A stretch of 7,459 nt of DNA from Pseudomonadota bacterium (GTDB lineage: Bacteria > Pseudomonadota > Gammaproteobacteria > SZUA-229). A program made the translations under genes and the position numbers. The stretch covers positions 1 to 7,459 of the forward strand of contig JADFWF010000007.1 of assembly GCA_015222965.1 (NCBI GenBank), given 5' to 3'. Below are positions 1 to 5,866 of this stretch, piece after piece. Numbering within the stretch: the stretch's first letter is position 1; every line of letters starts with the position of its first letter. The notes beneath the pieces are model-generated. The model did no database searches, was not told the origin of the DNA, and was given only the letters and a program-made list of their open reading frames with translations.

Positions 1-302
1 CCGATGCCATCTATCTTGCAATCGATATCGTGATCACCATCGACCAGTCGGATATTTTTTACCCTGGTGCCTACTTTGACCACTGATGATGAACCTTTGA
101 CTTTCAGGTCTTTGATAACAGTCACCGTATCACCATCCTGCAATGTATTGCCAACACTGTCTTTGATAACGGCCACATCTTCAGCAGCCTCATCAACTGA
201 CTCTTTCGACCATTCAAAAGCACACTCCGGGCAGACAAACATATTGCCATCCTCATAAGTATATTCGGAGTCGCACTCGGGGCAGTTTGGCAGATCGCTC
301 AT
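1..302 (-). CDS. yjdM: PhnA/YjdM family zinc-ribbon protein (3' end cut by window edge)
   Basis: Translating the complement from the ATG at 302 gives about 100 residues that match the PhnA/YjdM family of small cytoplasmic proteins. An N-terminal zinc ribbon has two CxxC pairs (C7/C10 and C24/C27). The C-terminal domain carries the family hallmarks [14 protein letters not shown] and [20 protein letters not shown]. coli YjdM is about 111 residues, so only about ten residues are lost off the left edge. An AGGAAA ribosome binding site lies a few bases upstream of the ATG and supports this start. The family was named after the phosphonate operon, but PhnA is not needed for phosphonate breakdown and its true role is unsettled. 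No phosphonate genes are visible here. It is divergent from the MAPEG gene. Confidence 0.93.
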   Translation of the reverse strand, partial: MSDLPNCPECDSEYTYEDGNMFVCPECAFEWSKESVDEAAEDVAVIKDSVGNTLQDGDTVTVIKDLKVKGSSSVVKVGTRVKNIRLVDGDHDIDCKIDGI

Positions 303-380
303 ATTATTTTCCTGATAATGTTTAGCACTTAATCTACTAACTATTATGCCAGAGAAATCAGTGATTAATTAACCGCCGTT

Positions 381-728
381 ATGGTAATACCCTATGCAAC
401 TTACAGGCTGAATAAACTGGGCGGCATCGTTCAGGTATTTAAAACACCTCTGCCGGGCGACACGCCTTTTGACGAGGCATGGGCGCATCGTGCTTACCGT
501 GCGCACATGAATACATTCGAAGGCATCGCGTTATTTGCACCACTGGCAATCGCTGCGCATATTGCAGGAACAGGTAATGAAGTAACTGCTATGGCTTGCG
601 CTGTATACTTCTGGGCAAGAGTGGTTTATGCGCCACTGTATTACTTTGAAATGCCCTATTTAAAAACAACAGCGTGGTCAATTGGTTTGACTGCAACACT
701 GGTGCTGGCTTATCAGCTACTGGCTTAG
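381..728 (+). CDS. MAPEG-family membrane protein, N-terminally truncated
   Basis: The 115-residue product matches bacterial MAPEG proteins (membrane-associated proteins in eicosanoid and glutathione metabolism), which are four-helix inner-membrane proteins of about 130 residues. The signature RAYRAHMNTFE lies at 37-47. Hydrophobic helices follow at about 46-65, 68-88 and 95-115. The first family helix, which normally ends just before the IPYxxxR motif, is missing: here that motif is at residues 3-9. The in-frame codons just before the ATG (369-380) read LTAV, which looks like the end of that helix, and they are preceded by an in-frame TAA at 366. No ribosome binding site is visible before 381. 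The rest of the frame is clean, so this is either a recently truncated gene or one expressed from an unusual start. Family membership is clear; substrate and activity are unknown. Confidence 0.82.
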   Translation: MVIPYATYRLNKLGGIVQVFKTPLPGDTPFDEAWAHRAYRAHMNTFEGIALFAPLAIAAHIAGTGNEVTAMACAVYFWARVVYAPLYYFEMPYLKTTAWSIGLTATLVLAYQLLA

Positions 729-741
729 TACGAAGTGGCCA

Positions 742-762
742 TGGGGGCAGGACCTGCCCCCA
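742..762. repeat. Perfect 9-bp inverted repeat (hairpin) after the MAPEG gene
   Basis: Arms 742-750 (tgggggcag) and 754-762 (ctgccccca) are perfect complements around a 3-base loop. The hairpin begins 13 bases after the MAPEG stop codon. No T-run follows on the + strand, so it is not a standard intrinsic terminator. It may stabilise the mRNA 3' end or be one copy of a dispersed GC-rich palindrome. Confidence 0.6.
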
Positions 763-904
763 CATATATTCTTAACAATATTCTATGTATGCCATTGATT
801 TACATGCCGAAAATTATTTTCAGGAATTCTTGCATTACTTTACTGTCTATTAATACTAATGAAGAAAAGTAAAGGTTAATAATCTTTATAGCGAGGTTTC
901 GTAA

Positions 905-1219
905 ATGAAAATCCTACATGCTACGTTGGCTGTTATCGCACTTGTGTTTTTACAGGCATGCTCGAGCCAGCCAACACAAATCAGCAAATCAGCATCGGCA
1001 AAAGATAAAATTTCTGTCGCGGAAAATCAGTTAATCAATAGTGCGGAATCAACCACTATTGGTTATCAAACAGGCACTTCATTATCCGTTCCTGAAGCGC
1101 AAATTATTCGCGAGTTATATCAATCCGGCTGCATGTTTGAACAGGTAGAGCTCAACCGGCGAAACCAGCAGATGCGCGTCAGTTGCGTGAACGACAAACC
1201 GCTTAACTCCAACTTTTAA
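905..1219 (+). CDS. Small lipoprotein, function unknown
   Basis: The 104-residue protein starts with a short charged segment (MKILH), a hydrophobic stretch at 6-16 and a lipobox LQAC with the lipidated cysteine at 19. Mature residues S20-S21 follow, and with no Asp at +2 outer-membrane sorting is expected. The mature part is about 85 residues, polar, with two further cysteines at 76 and 94 that could form a disulfide in the periplasm. The C-terminal block with GCMFEQVELNRRNQQMRVSC is the most conserved-looking part. A GAGG ribosome binding site sits 8 bases before the ATG. An intrinsic terminator follows at 1286, so it is probably a single-gene transcript. I do not recognise a named family. 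Confidence 0.85.
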   Translation: MKILHATLAVIALVFLQACSSQPTQISKSASAKDKISVAENQLINSAESTTIGYQTGTSLSVPEAQIIRELYQSGCMFEQVELNRRNQQMRVSCVNDKPLNSNF

Positions 1220-1285
1220 TTTATGAGTTGGGCTCGCTAGATATCGCCCGGACCAGAGCAATGAACCAGGACCATTACAAAAAAC

Positions 1286-1336
1286 AAAAGAAGAGGCAGG
1301 GCTAATAGCTGCAAATCAGCCTGTCTCTTCTTTTTT
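1286..1336 (+). terminator. Intrinsic terminator after the lipoprotein gene
   Basis: Arm 1286-1300 (aaaagaagaggcagg) pairs over 15 positions with 1320-1334, with one G-U pair and an approximately 19-base loop. The descending arm ends in a run of six T. This is the expected end of the lipoprotein transcript. Because the arms begin and end in A/T runs, it could also work from the opposite strand. Confidence 0.8.
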
Positions 1337-1360
1337 GACAGGCAATATTAATCAATAAAG

Positions 1361-1377
1361 AAAAGCAGCTTTTTTTG
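1361..1377 (+). terminator. Small second terminator-like hairpin
   Basis: A 5-bp stem (aaaag / ctttt, 1361-1365 and 1369-1373) with a CAG loop runs into a tract of seven T ending at 1377. The stem is weak, so this is at best a backup terminator behind the one at 1286. Confidence 0.35.
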
Positions 1378-1457
1378 AAACCCGGCCAAAACCAGCCATA
1401 CAGCCAGTTACCGACATATTTTAAACTCCCTCTAAGAACTCATATAAAATCAATGAC

Positions 1458-1487
1458 TTGTATTTATTAACCTTGTGTGGTTATACT
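1458..1487 (+). promoter_or_regulatory. Possible sigma-70 promoter for the 95-residue gene
   Basis: A TATACT -10 hexamer at 1482-1487 (5 of 6 consensus) has a weak TTGTAT -35 candidate at 1458-1463 with an 18-base spacer. Transcription would start near 1494, leaving a leader of about 40 bases before the ATG at 1534. The weak -35 keeps confidence low. Confidence 0.35.
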
Positions 1488-1533
1488 TCCTGCTAGCGTC
1501 TTTACAGGAAGATAAAACTTACAGGAGGTAGCC

Positions 1534-1821
1534 ATGAGTAACGAGCTTACAGATCTGCACAACATGATTGCGAATTACGCACTAGAGCACAGCGTCAAAG
1601 AGATACCGAGGCTCTATTTCGAAAAAACAGCAAATAACTGGAAAGATATGAAATCGAAGGGGCAGGACTGGGACAAATCCAGAGCCGCTGCTGCATTGTT
1701 ATATGCAGCCGTTGTTGATGGCATCATTCATCAAAGCCAGATGACACCCCAAGGCTACCGCGCACTAAACTGGGCAGAACAATATCTGGATAAACTTAAC
1801 ACCGCAGCCGCGACTTCCTGA
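1534..1821 (+). CDS. Hypothetical protein, 95 residues, soluble and helical
   Basis: The reading frame starts with ATG after a near-perfect AGGAGG ribosome binding site 5 bases upstream (1523-1528), so efficient translation is expected. The protein has no signal peptide and no membrane helix. Composition suggests helices at about 3-20, 27-41, 47-67 and 71-90, with an Ala-rich segment RAAAALLYAAVVDG at 50-63. Residues W36, W46 and W80 may form a hydrophobic core. It stands alone on its strand: the previous gene is terminated upstream and the next gene is convergent. I do not recognise the family and assign no function. Confidence 0.75.
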   Translation: MSNELTDLHNMIANYALEHSVKEIPRLYFEKTANNWKDMKSKGQDWDKSRAAAALLYAAVVDGIIHQSQMTPQGYRALNWAEQYLDKLNTAAATS

Positions 1822-1874
1822 GCAATTTACTAAAACAAGACCGGCGCGACCAATGCAACTGCAATGAACCAGTA

Positions 1875-2141
1875 CTATCGCCGCCTCGAATCCCGATAGT
1901 CGTGGTTCTCCTCCTCGACATCTTCCGCTACCTGCTCACGGCTTCGTTCATACACTATCTCCCGCCCCATCGCAGAACCTGCATAAGCAACGCCATTAGC
2001 TGTAGGAAGTAATTCACATTTAACACTATGAATCCCTTCACCTAGAACAACTTCGATCTTATCCGGACTTTTACTGAAGACCGAAACATCCATCAACATA
2101 TCTGTCTCGGTAACACGGATCTGTATTTTTTGCTCGCTCAT
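1875..2141 (-). CDS. Conserved-type hypothetical protein, 88 residues
   Basis: The small cytoplasmic protein starts at the ATG at 2141 with an AGAGG ribosome binding site about 8 bases upstream. Residues 4-65 look like a compact mostly-beta domain (IQIRV, MDVSVF, KIEVVLGEG, HSVKCELLPT, GVAYAGSAMGREIVYER), and the glycine-rich part around 50-60 looks conserved. The last 20 residues are highly charged, first acidic (EDVEEE) and then basic (RDSRRR), and are probably disordered. It lies 100 bp downstream of the CBS-domain gene on the same strand and may be co-transcribed with it. No membrane segment or metal motif is seen. I recall no named function. Confidence 0.75.
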   Translation of the reverse strand: MSEQKIQIRVTETDMLMDVSVFSKSPDKIEVVLGEGIHSVKCELLPTANGVAYAGSAMGREIVYERSREQVAEDVEEENHDYRDSRRR

Positions 2142-2241
2142 CTGTCGGGCCTCTTTTGATTAGTACAGCTTACTGGCATTCACTGCATTATGAATCAAAT
2201 AAGCTTAACTTAACACCAGCGATGCCACATCCGGGTACGAC

Positions 2242-2754
2242 TCAGACGATCTCTTCGGCCTCTGGCAAATCAATATCATCAACAAGCTGTGCTTCGCCAC
2301 CTTCGATATCTATCTCGGCTTCATCTTCTATAATTTCGACCTGCTCTAGTAGATTGATGGCTATATCAATAAAATCACTGTCTGTAATAATACCAACCAG
2401 ACGATCTTCCGCCAGCACGGGCAAGCAACCGTATTTATGTGACTGTATGTACAGGGCAGCCTGACGCAATGAATCAGTTCTATGAATGGCACTGACATTT
2501 CGAATCATTATATCTGACAGCATAATGTCGGTATCAGCCTCATGTGGCGCACTTCTGGTTTGCAGCGCTGAGCCGGGTGAAGTCGCTGCCAGCACATCTC
2601 TCTGCGTAACCAGGCCAAGTAAATGATTATCATCATCAGTTATCGGGATATGACGAATATTTCTCTCAGTCATAACCTTCCGGGCATCACTGAGTGAGTC
2701 ATCCTCACACAAGGTACAGGGATCCGCCGTCATAAATTCATCTATTTTAATCAT
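2242..2754 (-). CDS. Two-CBS-domain protein with acidic C-terminal tail
   Basis: The 170-residue product has tandem CBS domains at about 8-60 (FMTADPCTLCEDDSL to GLVTQRDVL) and 81-135 (DIMIRNVSAIHRTDSL to GIITDSDFID). Together they form one Bateman module, which in this family usually binds adenine nucleotides such as AMP or ATP. There is no fused enzyme or transporter, so it is a stand-alone CBS protein. Residues 136-170 form a strongly acidic tail (many Glu/Asp, few basic residues). I chose the ATG at 2754 because the CBS repeat begins directly after it and a GGAAGA-type ribosome binding site precedes it. A longer frame reaching 2829 adds only 25 residues with no homology. It is divergent from the diguanylate cyclase gene. 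Confidence 0.9.
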   Translation of the reverse strand: MIKIDEFMTADPCTLCEDDSLSDARKVMTERNIRHIPITDDDNHLLGLVTQRDVLAATSPGSALQTRSAPHEADTDIMLSDIMIRNVSAIHRTDSLRQAALYIQSHKYGCLPVLAEDRLVGIITDSDFIDIAINLLEQVEIIEDEAEIDIEGGEAQLVDDIDLPEAEEIV

Positions 2755-2969
2755 CTCTATCTTCCGCTTGTTGTAACACGCAACTACAATTTTGCAGATA
2801 TTGGCGTTAATGATATTGATTAGAGTCAATCAGGCAGAATAAAAAGCAGATATACAGGTTTTGCTCATACTTATTAATTATTTAGCTATACTCGAACTGA
2901 TATAAAGCACATGTAAAAAGCACAGCTAACCGTAAATAATAAGGATGTTTGATTGACCAACAATCATCT

Positions 2970-2988
2970 TTGCAATTTAAGATTGCAA
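2970..2988 (+). promoter_or_regulatory. Hairpin just upstream of the diguanylate cyclase ribosome binding site
   Basis: Arms ttgcaat (2970-2976) and attgcaa (2982-2988) are perfect 7-bp complements around a 5-base loop. The right arm ends at the start of the AGAGAG ribosome binding site of the gene starting at 2999. It could influence translation initiation, but the stem is A/T-rich and may be incidental. Confidence 0.35.
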
Positions 2989-2998
2989 GAGAGATTTA

Positions 2999-4474
2999 AT
3001 GACATTAATCGAACCAGTTTCCAGCCTGTCCATCAAAAAAGCCGTAAACCTGTATACCATCGTACTGTTTATCTCTTTTGGTGTCCTGCTGTACTGGCTG
3101 GCTTCCGACCGTTATCAGGTCTTCGTCAACTTTCATGAAGACCTGGCCAGTAATACGACAAAAATAGTGGCCTTTGAGACCAGTAAAACGCTTAAAGAAA
3201 AACAGCGGATCATCGACATATTCGTTGAGACTTACAAAGACCTTATCACTGAACTTTCAAACAATCCTGATGATGAAGAAATCCGTCAGAAGATCGAAAA
3301 TAATTTAAAAAAATATCAGCCTGATTTTTTCACCTTTAATATTATGACCACCAAAGGTGAACCAATTATCACTGACTTCGATGCTGATATCGGTGAACTC
3401 TGTTTTGCAGATCTCAGGCACTACATAGAAACCGGAAGACAAAATATTCGTCTGCACCGGAACCATAATGAAAATCACTACGACATCATCAGCGAATACT
3501 CTGCCGGAAAAACAAAACAACTCTTTTTTGTCAGCTTCAAAATTAATGAGCTTTCTGACTTACTCAACTCGACACAACCAGAAAAACATACCCTGATATT
3601 GATAAATAAAAAACAGGGAAATTTGATCGAGATAACACCACAGGGCAGTCAACTCAAAATCAACAGACTAGATCACAGGATGGATGGCGGTGAAAACTTA
3701 AGGACACTATCAACAACAGCGGTAAAAGGCACGAGCTGGCACGTAACAGACATGCATAACGAAGGGCTGTTTGACAACTATAGAAAAAAGATCATCAAAG
3801 AATATATTGTCGCTTTTTACGCATTTATGATCATCGCTCTATTCATGAGAAATATACTCATCAATCAGGATGAAAAACGCACGACTGCGGAAGAACAACT
3901 CAAGAAAAATCACAAACAGATTAAACACCTGAATCACCAGCTCGAAACTTTATCCAGAACAGATAGCCTGACCGGCCTGTACAACAGGCGTTACTTCGAT
4001 GAAAGAATTCTTAGCGAATGGAATCGAGGGTTAAGATCAAAACAGACACTCTCATGCATATTGCTGGACATCGATTTCTTCAAAGATTTCAACGATTTCT
4101 ACGGCCATCAAGCCGGTGATAAATGCCTGAAGGATATATCCATTGTAATGAAAGACACGTTCAGACGCGCAGGAGATATTGTTGCCCGCTACGGCGGTGA
4201 GGAATTTATCATCATAATGTCTGAGACTGACAAAAAGGATGCAGAGTCAGCTATGACGCAATTTCAAAAAGAACTTGAAAAATTAGAAATACCGCACCAG
4301 ACATCGCCGATCAATGATCACGTAACAATCAGTGCCGGGCTTGTTAGCTGCAAACCATCAAATGAAACGTCGATAGAGGAATTTATCCGCAAAGCTGACA
4401 AAGCACTGTATCAGGCAAAAGGTAATGGCAGAAACCAATACGTGATTTATGACCCGCTGGAAAAATCTGAGTAA
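2999..4474 (+). CDS. Membrane-anchored diguanylate cyclase (GGDEF)
   Basis: The 491-residue enzyme is predicted to make cyclic di-GMP from two GTP at the inner membrane. A short cytoplasmic N-terminus is followed by helix 1 (about 19-36), a periplasmic region of about 230 residues (37-268) that is probably a PDC/Cache-like sensor, helix 2 (about 269-287), a coiled-coil linker (about 290-318) and a GGDEF domain (about 318-485). The GGDEF domain has TDSLTGLYNRR at 321-331, the metal-site segment LDIDFFKDFND at 356-366 and an active GGEEF at 399-403. An intact inhibitory-site RxxD (R390-D393) lies exactly five residues before it, so product feedback inhibition is expected. An in-frame stop at 2978 rules out a longer start. 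It is divergent from the CBS gene, with no partner gene on its strand. The sensed signal is unknown. Confidence 0.95.
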   Translation: MTLIEPVSSLSIKKAVNLYTIVLFISFGVLLYWLASDRYQVFVNFHEDLASNTTKIVAFETSKTLKEKQRIIDIFVETYKDLITELSNNPDDEEIRQKIENNLKKYQPDFFTFNIMTTKGEPIITDFDADIGELCFADLRHYIETGRQNIRLHRNHNENHYDIISEYSAGKTKQLFFVSFKINELSDLLNSTQPEKHTLILINKKQGNLIEITPQGSQLKINRLDHRMDGGENLRTLSTTAVKGTSWHVTDMHNEGLFDNYRKKIIKEYIVAFYAFMIIALFMRNILINQDEKRTTAEEQLKKNHKQIKHLNHQLETLSRTDSLTGLYNRRYFDERILSEWNRGLRSKQTLSCILLDIDFFKDFNDFYGHQAGDKCLKDISIVMKDTFRRAGDIVARYGGEEFIIIMSETDKKDAESAMTQFQKELEKLEIPHQTSPINDHVTISAGLVSCKPSNETSIEEFIRKADKALYQAKGNGRNQYVIYDPLEKSE

Positions 4475-4560
4475 CCATTTACTGTATTTCAAGCTTGATC
4501 TGACAACGGGTGCCAGAAATTAAGCCAAAACGGACTCTTAGAAAAAACAAAAATATATTG

Positions 4561-4729
4561 TCCACAGATGGACACAGATAAAAACATTGAATAATTCATG
4601 TCATTGCGAGCGAAGCGCGGCAATCTTCTGTAGATAGCACGGTCGTCGGATAGAAATTGCCGCGCTTCGCTCGCAATGACTGATCACTTATTTGGCTCTT
4701 ATCCGCGTTTATCTGTGTTCATCTGTGGA
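4561..4729. repeat. Outer inverted repeat, 22-bp arms
   Basis: Arms 4561-4582 (starting tccacagatggacac) and 4708-4729 (ending gttcatctgtgga) are inverted copies with one mismatch in 22. The core ATCTGTGTTCATCTGTGG is a motif I know as a widely dispersed intergenic repeat in proteobacterial genomes. The right copy continues upstream with atccgcg, which the left copy lacks. It encloses the inner hairpin element. Confidence 0.8.
4600..4680. repeat. Inner inverted repeat, 25-bp perfect arms (REP-like element)
   Basis: Arms 4600-4624 (starting gtcattgcgagcgaagc) and 4656-4680 (ending gcttcgctcgcaatgac) are perfect reverse complements around a 31-base loop. The motif TCATTGCGAGCGAAGCG is a familiar dispersed extragenic palindrome in many proteobacteria. 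It would form a very stable RNA hairpin from either strand. It sits between convergent genes, the usual position for REP-type elements that protect or end transcripts. Confidence 0.9.
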
Positions 4730-4809
4730 TGAAATGCTTTTTTCTTGACGTCTGTTAATGGCCGTAAGCAGACTTGCACACATTTACCGTCACTAGCAAT
4801 ATGACAACC

Positions 4810-5643
4810 TTATTTTTCCAATAAGCGGATACCATCTTTTTCGATACTGATGACCCTTTGCTTATACAGACTGCCGATCGCTTTTTTGAACGCACCCTTA
4901 CTCATACCAAACAGATCAGAAATTAATTTCGGATCAGACTTGTCATGCACTGCTGCAAAACCACCCTGCTTTCTTAGGTGGTTTAAAATTATTTTCGCGT
5001 ATTTATCTCGCGTTTCCTGACCACCCTGAAGGCTCAGATCAATTTTTCCATCCGGCCTGACATGTTTGATAAAACCTTTTTTAGACTGGCCAAAACTCAG
5101 CCGCTGAAACACATCGCTTTTATACAGCACACCCCAGTGACTGTGGTTGATGATCGCCTTGTAACCCAGATCCGTACTGTTGGCGATAATCAGGTCAACT
5201 TTCTGTTGTGGTTTGAAATCATGCGGTTTCTCATCATCAAGAAATTTATCGATCTTGGAAGATGCGCTGATGCGTCCATCGATCCCGATAAATATATGCA
5301 CCAGATAAGAATGCCCGACTTCCATCGGCCTGTGCTGTTCGGCAAAAGGTACCAATATATCCTTATCCAGCCCCCAGTCGAGAAAGGCTCCGACAGAGGA
5401 AACATCGATAACCTTGAGATAAGCAAACTCACCAACAACCGCTTTAGGTGCCTGATTGGTTGCCACCGGTCGACCTTCTGAATCAAGATAAAGAAATACT
5501 TCTACCGTATCCCCCACTACCAGATCATCCGGTGCGTTCTTATTTGGCAGCAATACCTCACCGAGGTCTTCAGCATCCAGATAAAAACCGAAATCTACCG
5601 CTTTTAATACTTCCAGTTCATAGATATGACCAATACTAATCAT
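4810..5643 (-). CDS. cvfB: CvfB/YitL-family S1 RNA-binding protein
   Basis: The 277-residue cytoplasmic protein matches the CvfB/YitL family (S. aureus CvfB, B. subtilis YitL), which has three S1-type OB folds and a C-terminal winged helix. Here the S1-like domains fall at about 1-62, 70-130 and 146-206. The third has the typical [16 protein letters not shown] and [12 protein letters not shown] segments. The winged helix lies at about 215-276 ([30 protein letters not shown]). CvfB binds RNA and affects virulence gene expression in S. aureus; its job in gammaproteobacteria is not established. The ATG at 5643 overlaps the previous gene by 8 bp and has GAGG upstream inside that gene, suggesting translational coupling as the last gene of the lysR - VF530-like - cvfB set. 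Confidence 0.92.
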   Translation of the reverse strand: MISIGHIYELEVLKAVDFGFYLDAEDLGEVLLPNKNAPDDLVVGDTVEVFLYLDSEGRPVATNQAPKAVVGEFAYLKVIDVSSVGAFLDWGLDKDILVPFAEQHRPMEVGHSYLVHIFIGIDGRISASSKIDKFLDDEKPHDFKPQQKVDLIIANSTDLGYKAIINHSHWGVLYKSDVFQRLSFGQSKKGFIKHVRPDGKIDLSLQGGQETRDKYAKIILNHLRKQGGFAAVHDKSDPKLISDLFGMSKGAFKKAIGSLYKQRVISIEKDGIRLLEK

Positions 5644-5866
5644 TATTTTGCCTCAACATTGTTATGTACAGATCCTCTACCTTCTTCCTTGCCCAGGGAG
5701 CCTTCCGCAAAAACTTCAAACTGGACTTTACTGATGGATCACTGGTGAAGCAACGGATGTCGATACGCTCACCCAATTCGTTCCAGCCATAATTATCAAC
5801 CAGGTCATTCACGATATGCTCCAGCGTTTTACCGTGCAACGGATTATTAATTTGCTTCTCAGTCAT
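5636..5866 (-). CDS. VF530/DUF2132 family small protein
   Basis: The 76-residue protein matches the VF530 (DUF2132) family, a small helical fold of about 70-75 residues found mostly in gammaproteobacteria. Diagnostic segments are [22 protein letters not shown], which covers the N-terminal half in two helices, [23 protein letters not shown] and [11 protein letters not shown]. The function is unknown, though the basic [15 protein letters not shown] surface would allow nucleic-acid binding (inference). I chose the ATG at 5866, not the upstream frame opening at 5923, because a GGAGAGG ribosome binding site precedes it and family similarity begins right after it. It overlaps the lysR stop by 8 bp at its start and cvfB by 8 bp at its end. 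Confidence 0.9.
   Translation of the reverse strand: MTEKQINNPLHGKTLEHIVNDLVDNYGWNELGERIDIRCFTSDPSVKSSLKFLRKAPWARKKVEDLYITMLRQNND

Larger units (their letters stand above)
1220..1533. other. Intergenic region with terminators and a promoter, no gene
   Basis: This 314-bp gap between the lipoprotein gene and the 95-residue gene has no supportable reading frame. It holds a strong intrinsic terminator (1286-1336), an overlapping alternative hairpin (1319-1343), a second small hairpin with a T-run (1361-1377) and a likely promoter at 1458-1487. No tRNA or recognisable structured RNA is seen. The 1344-1450 stretch is A/T-rich and otherwise featureless. Confidence 0.6.
4475..4809. other. Intergenic region between convergent genes, repeat-bearing
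   Basis: This 335-bp gap lies between the convergent ends of the diguanylate cyclase and cvfB. No reading frame is supportable. Bases 4561-4729 are the nested inverted repeat described separately. The flanks (4475-4560 and 4730-4809) show no clear T-tailed hairpin on either strand, so the repeat itself may serve as the transcript end for both genes. Confidence 0.6.

Noticed and set aside
67..258. 63-residue + strand frame opposite phnA/yjdM
   Set aside because: The opposite strand encodes a clear zinc-ribbon protein across the same bases.
2156..2464. 102-residue + strand frame opposite the CBS gene, rich in Ser/Ile
   Set aside because: It is the complement of the acidic tail and CBS codons; the Ser-rich composition is a by-product of Asp/Glu codons on the other strand.
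2755..2829. 25-residue upstream extension of the CBS protein
   Set aside because: It has no homology to CBS proteins, and a ribosome binding site precedes the ATG at 2754.
2881..2910. TATACT (2887) and TATAAA (2901) as the diguanylate cyclase promoter
   Set aside because: No acceptable -35 hexamer at 16-18 bases from either; A/T-rich DNA makes such matches common.
2953..3138. 61-residue frame opening at TTG with AAGGA upstream, overlapping the diguanylate cyclase start
   Set aside because: Most of it is a shifted reading of the GGDEF gene's start; the product looks like no protein family and the strong frame is the one from 2999.
4738..4776. Hairpin (tctg / caga) after cvfB as a terminator
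   Set aside because: Only about 5 bp pair, and the homopolymer run is on the wrong side for the cvfB strand.
5062..5481. 139-residue + strand frame opposite cvfB
   Set aside because: It is an antisense shadow of a confidently identified gene; composition is unlike a real protein.
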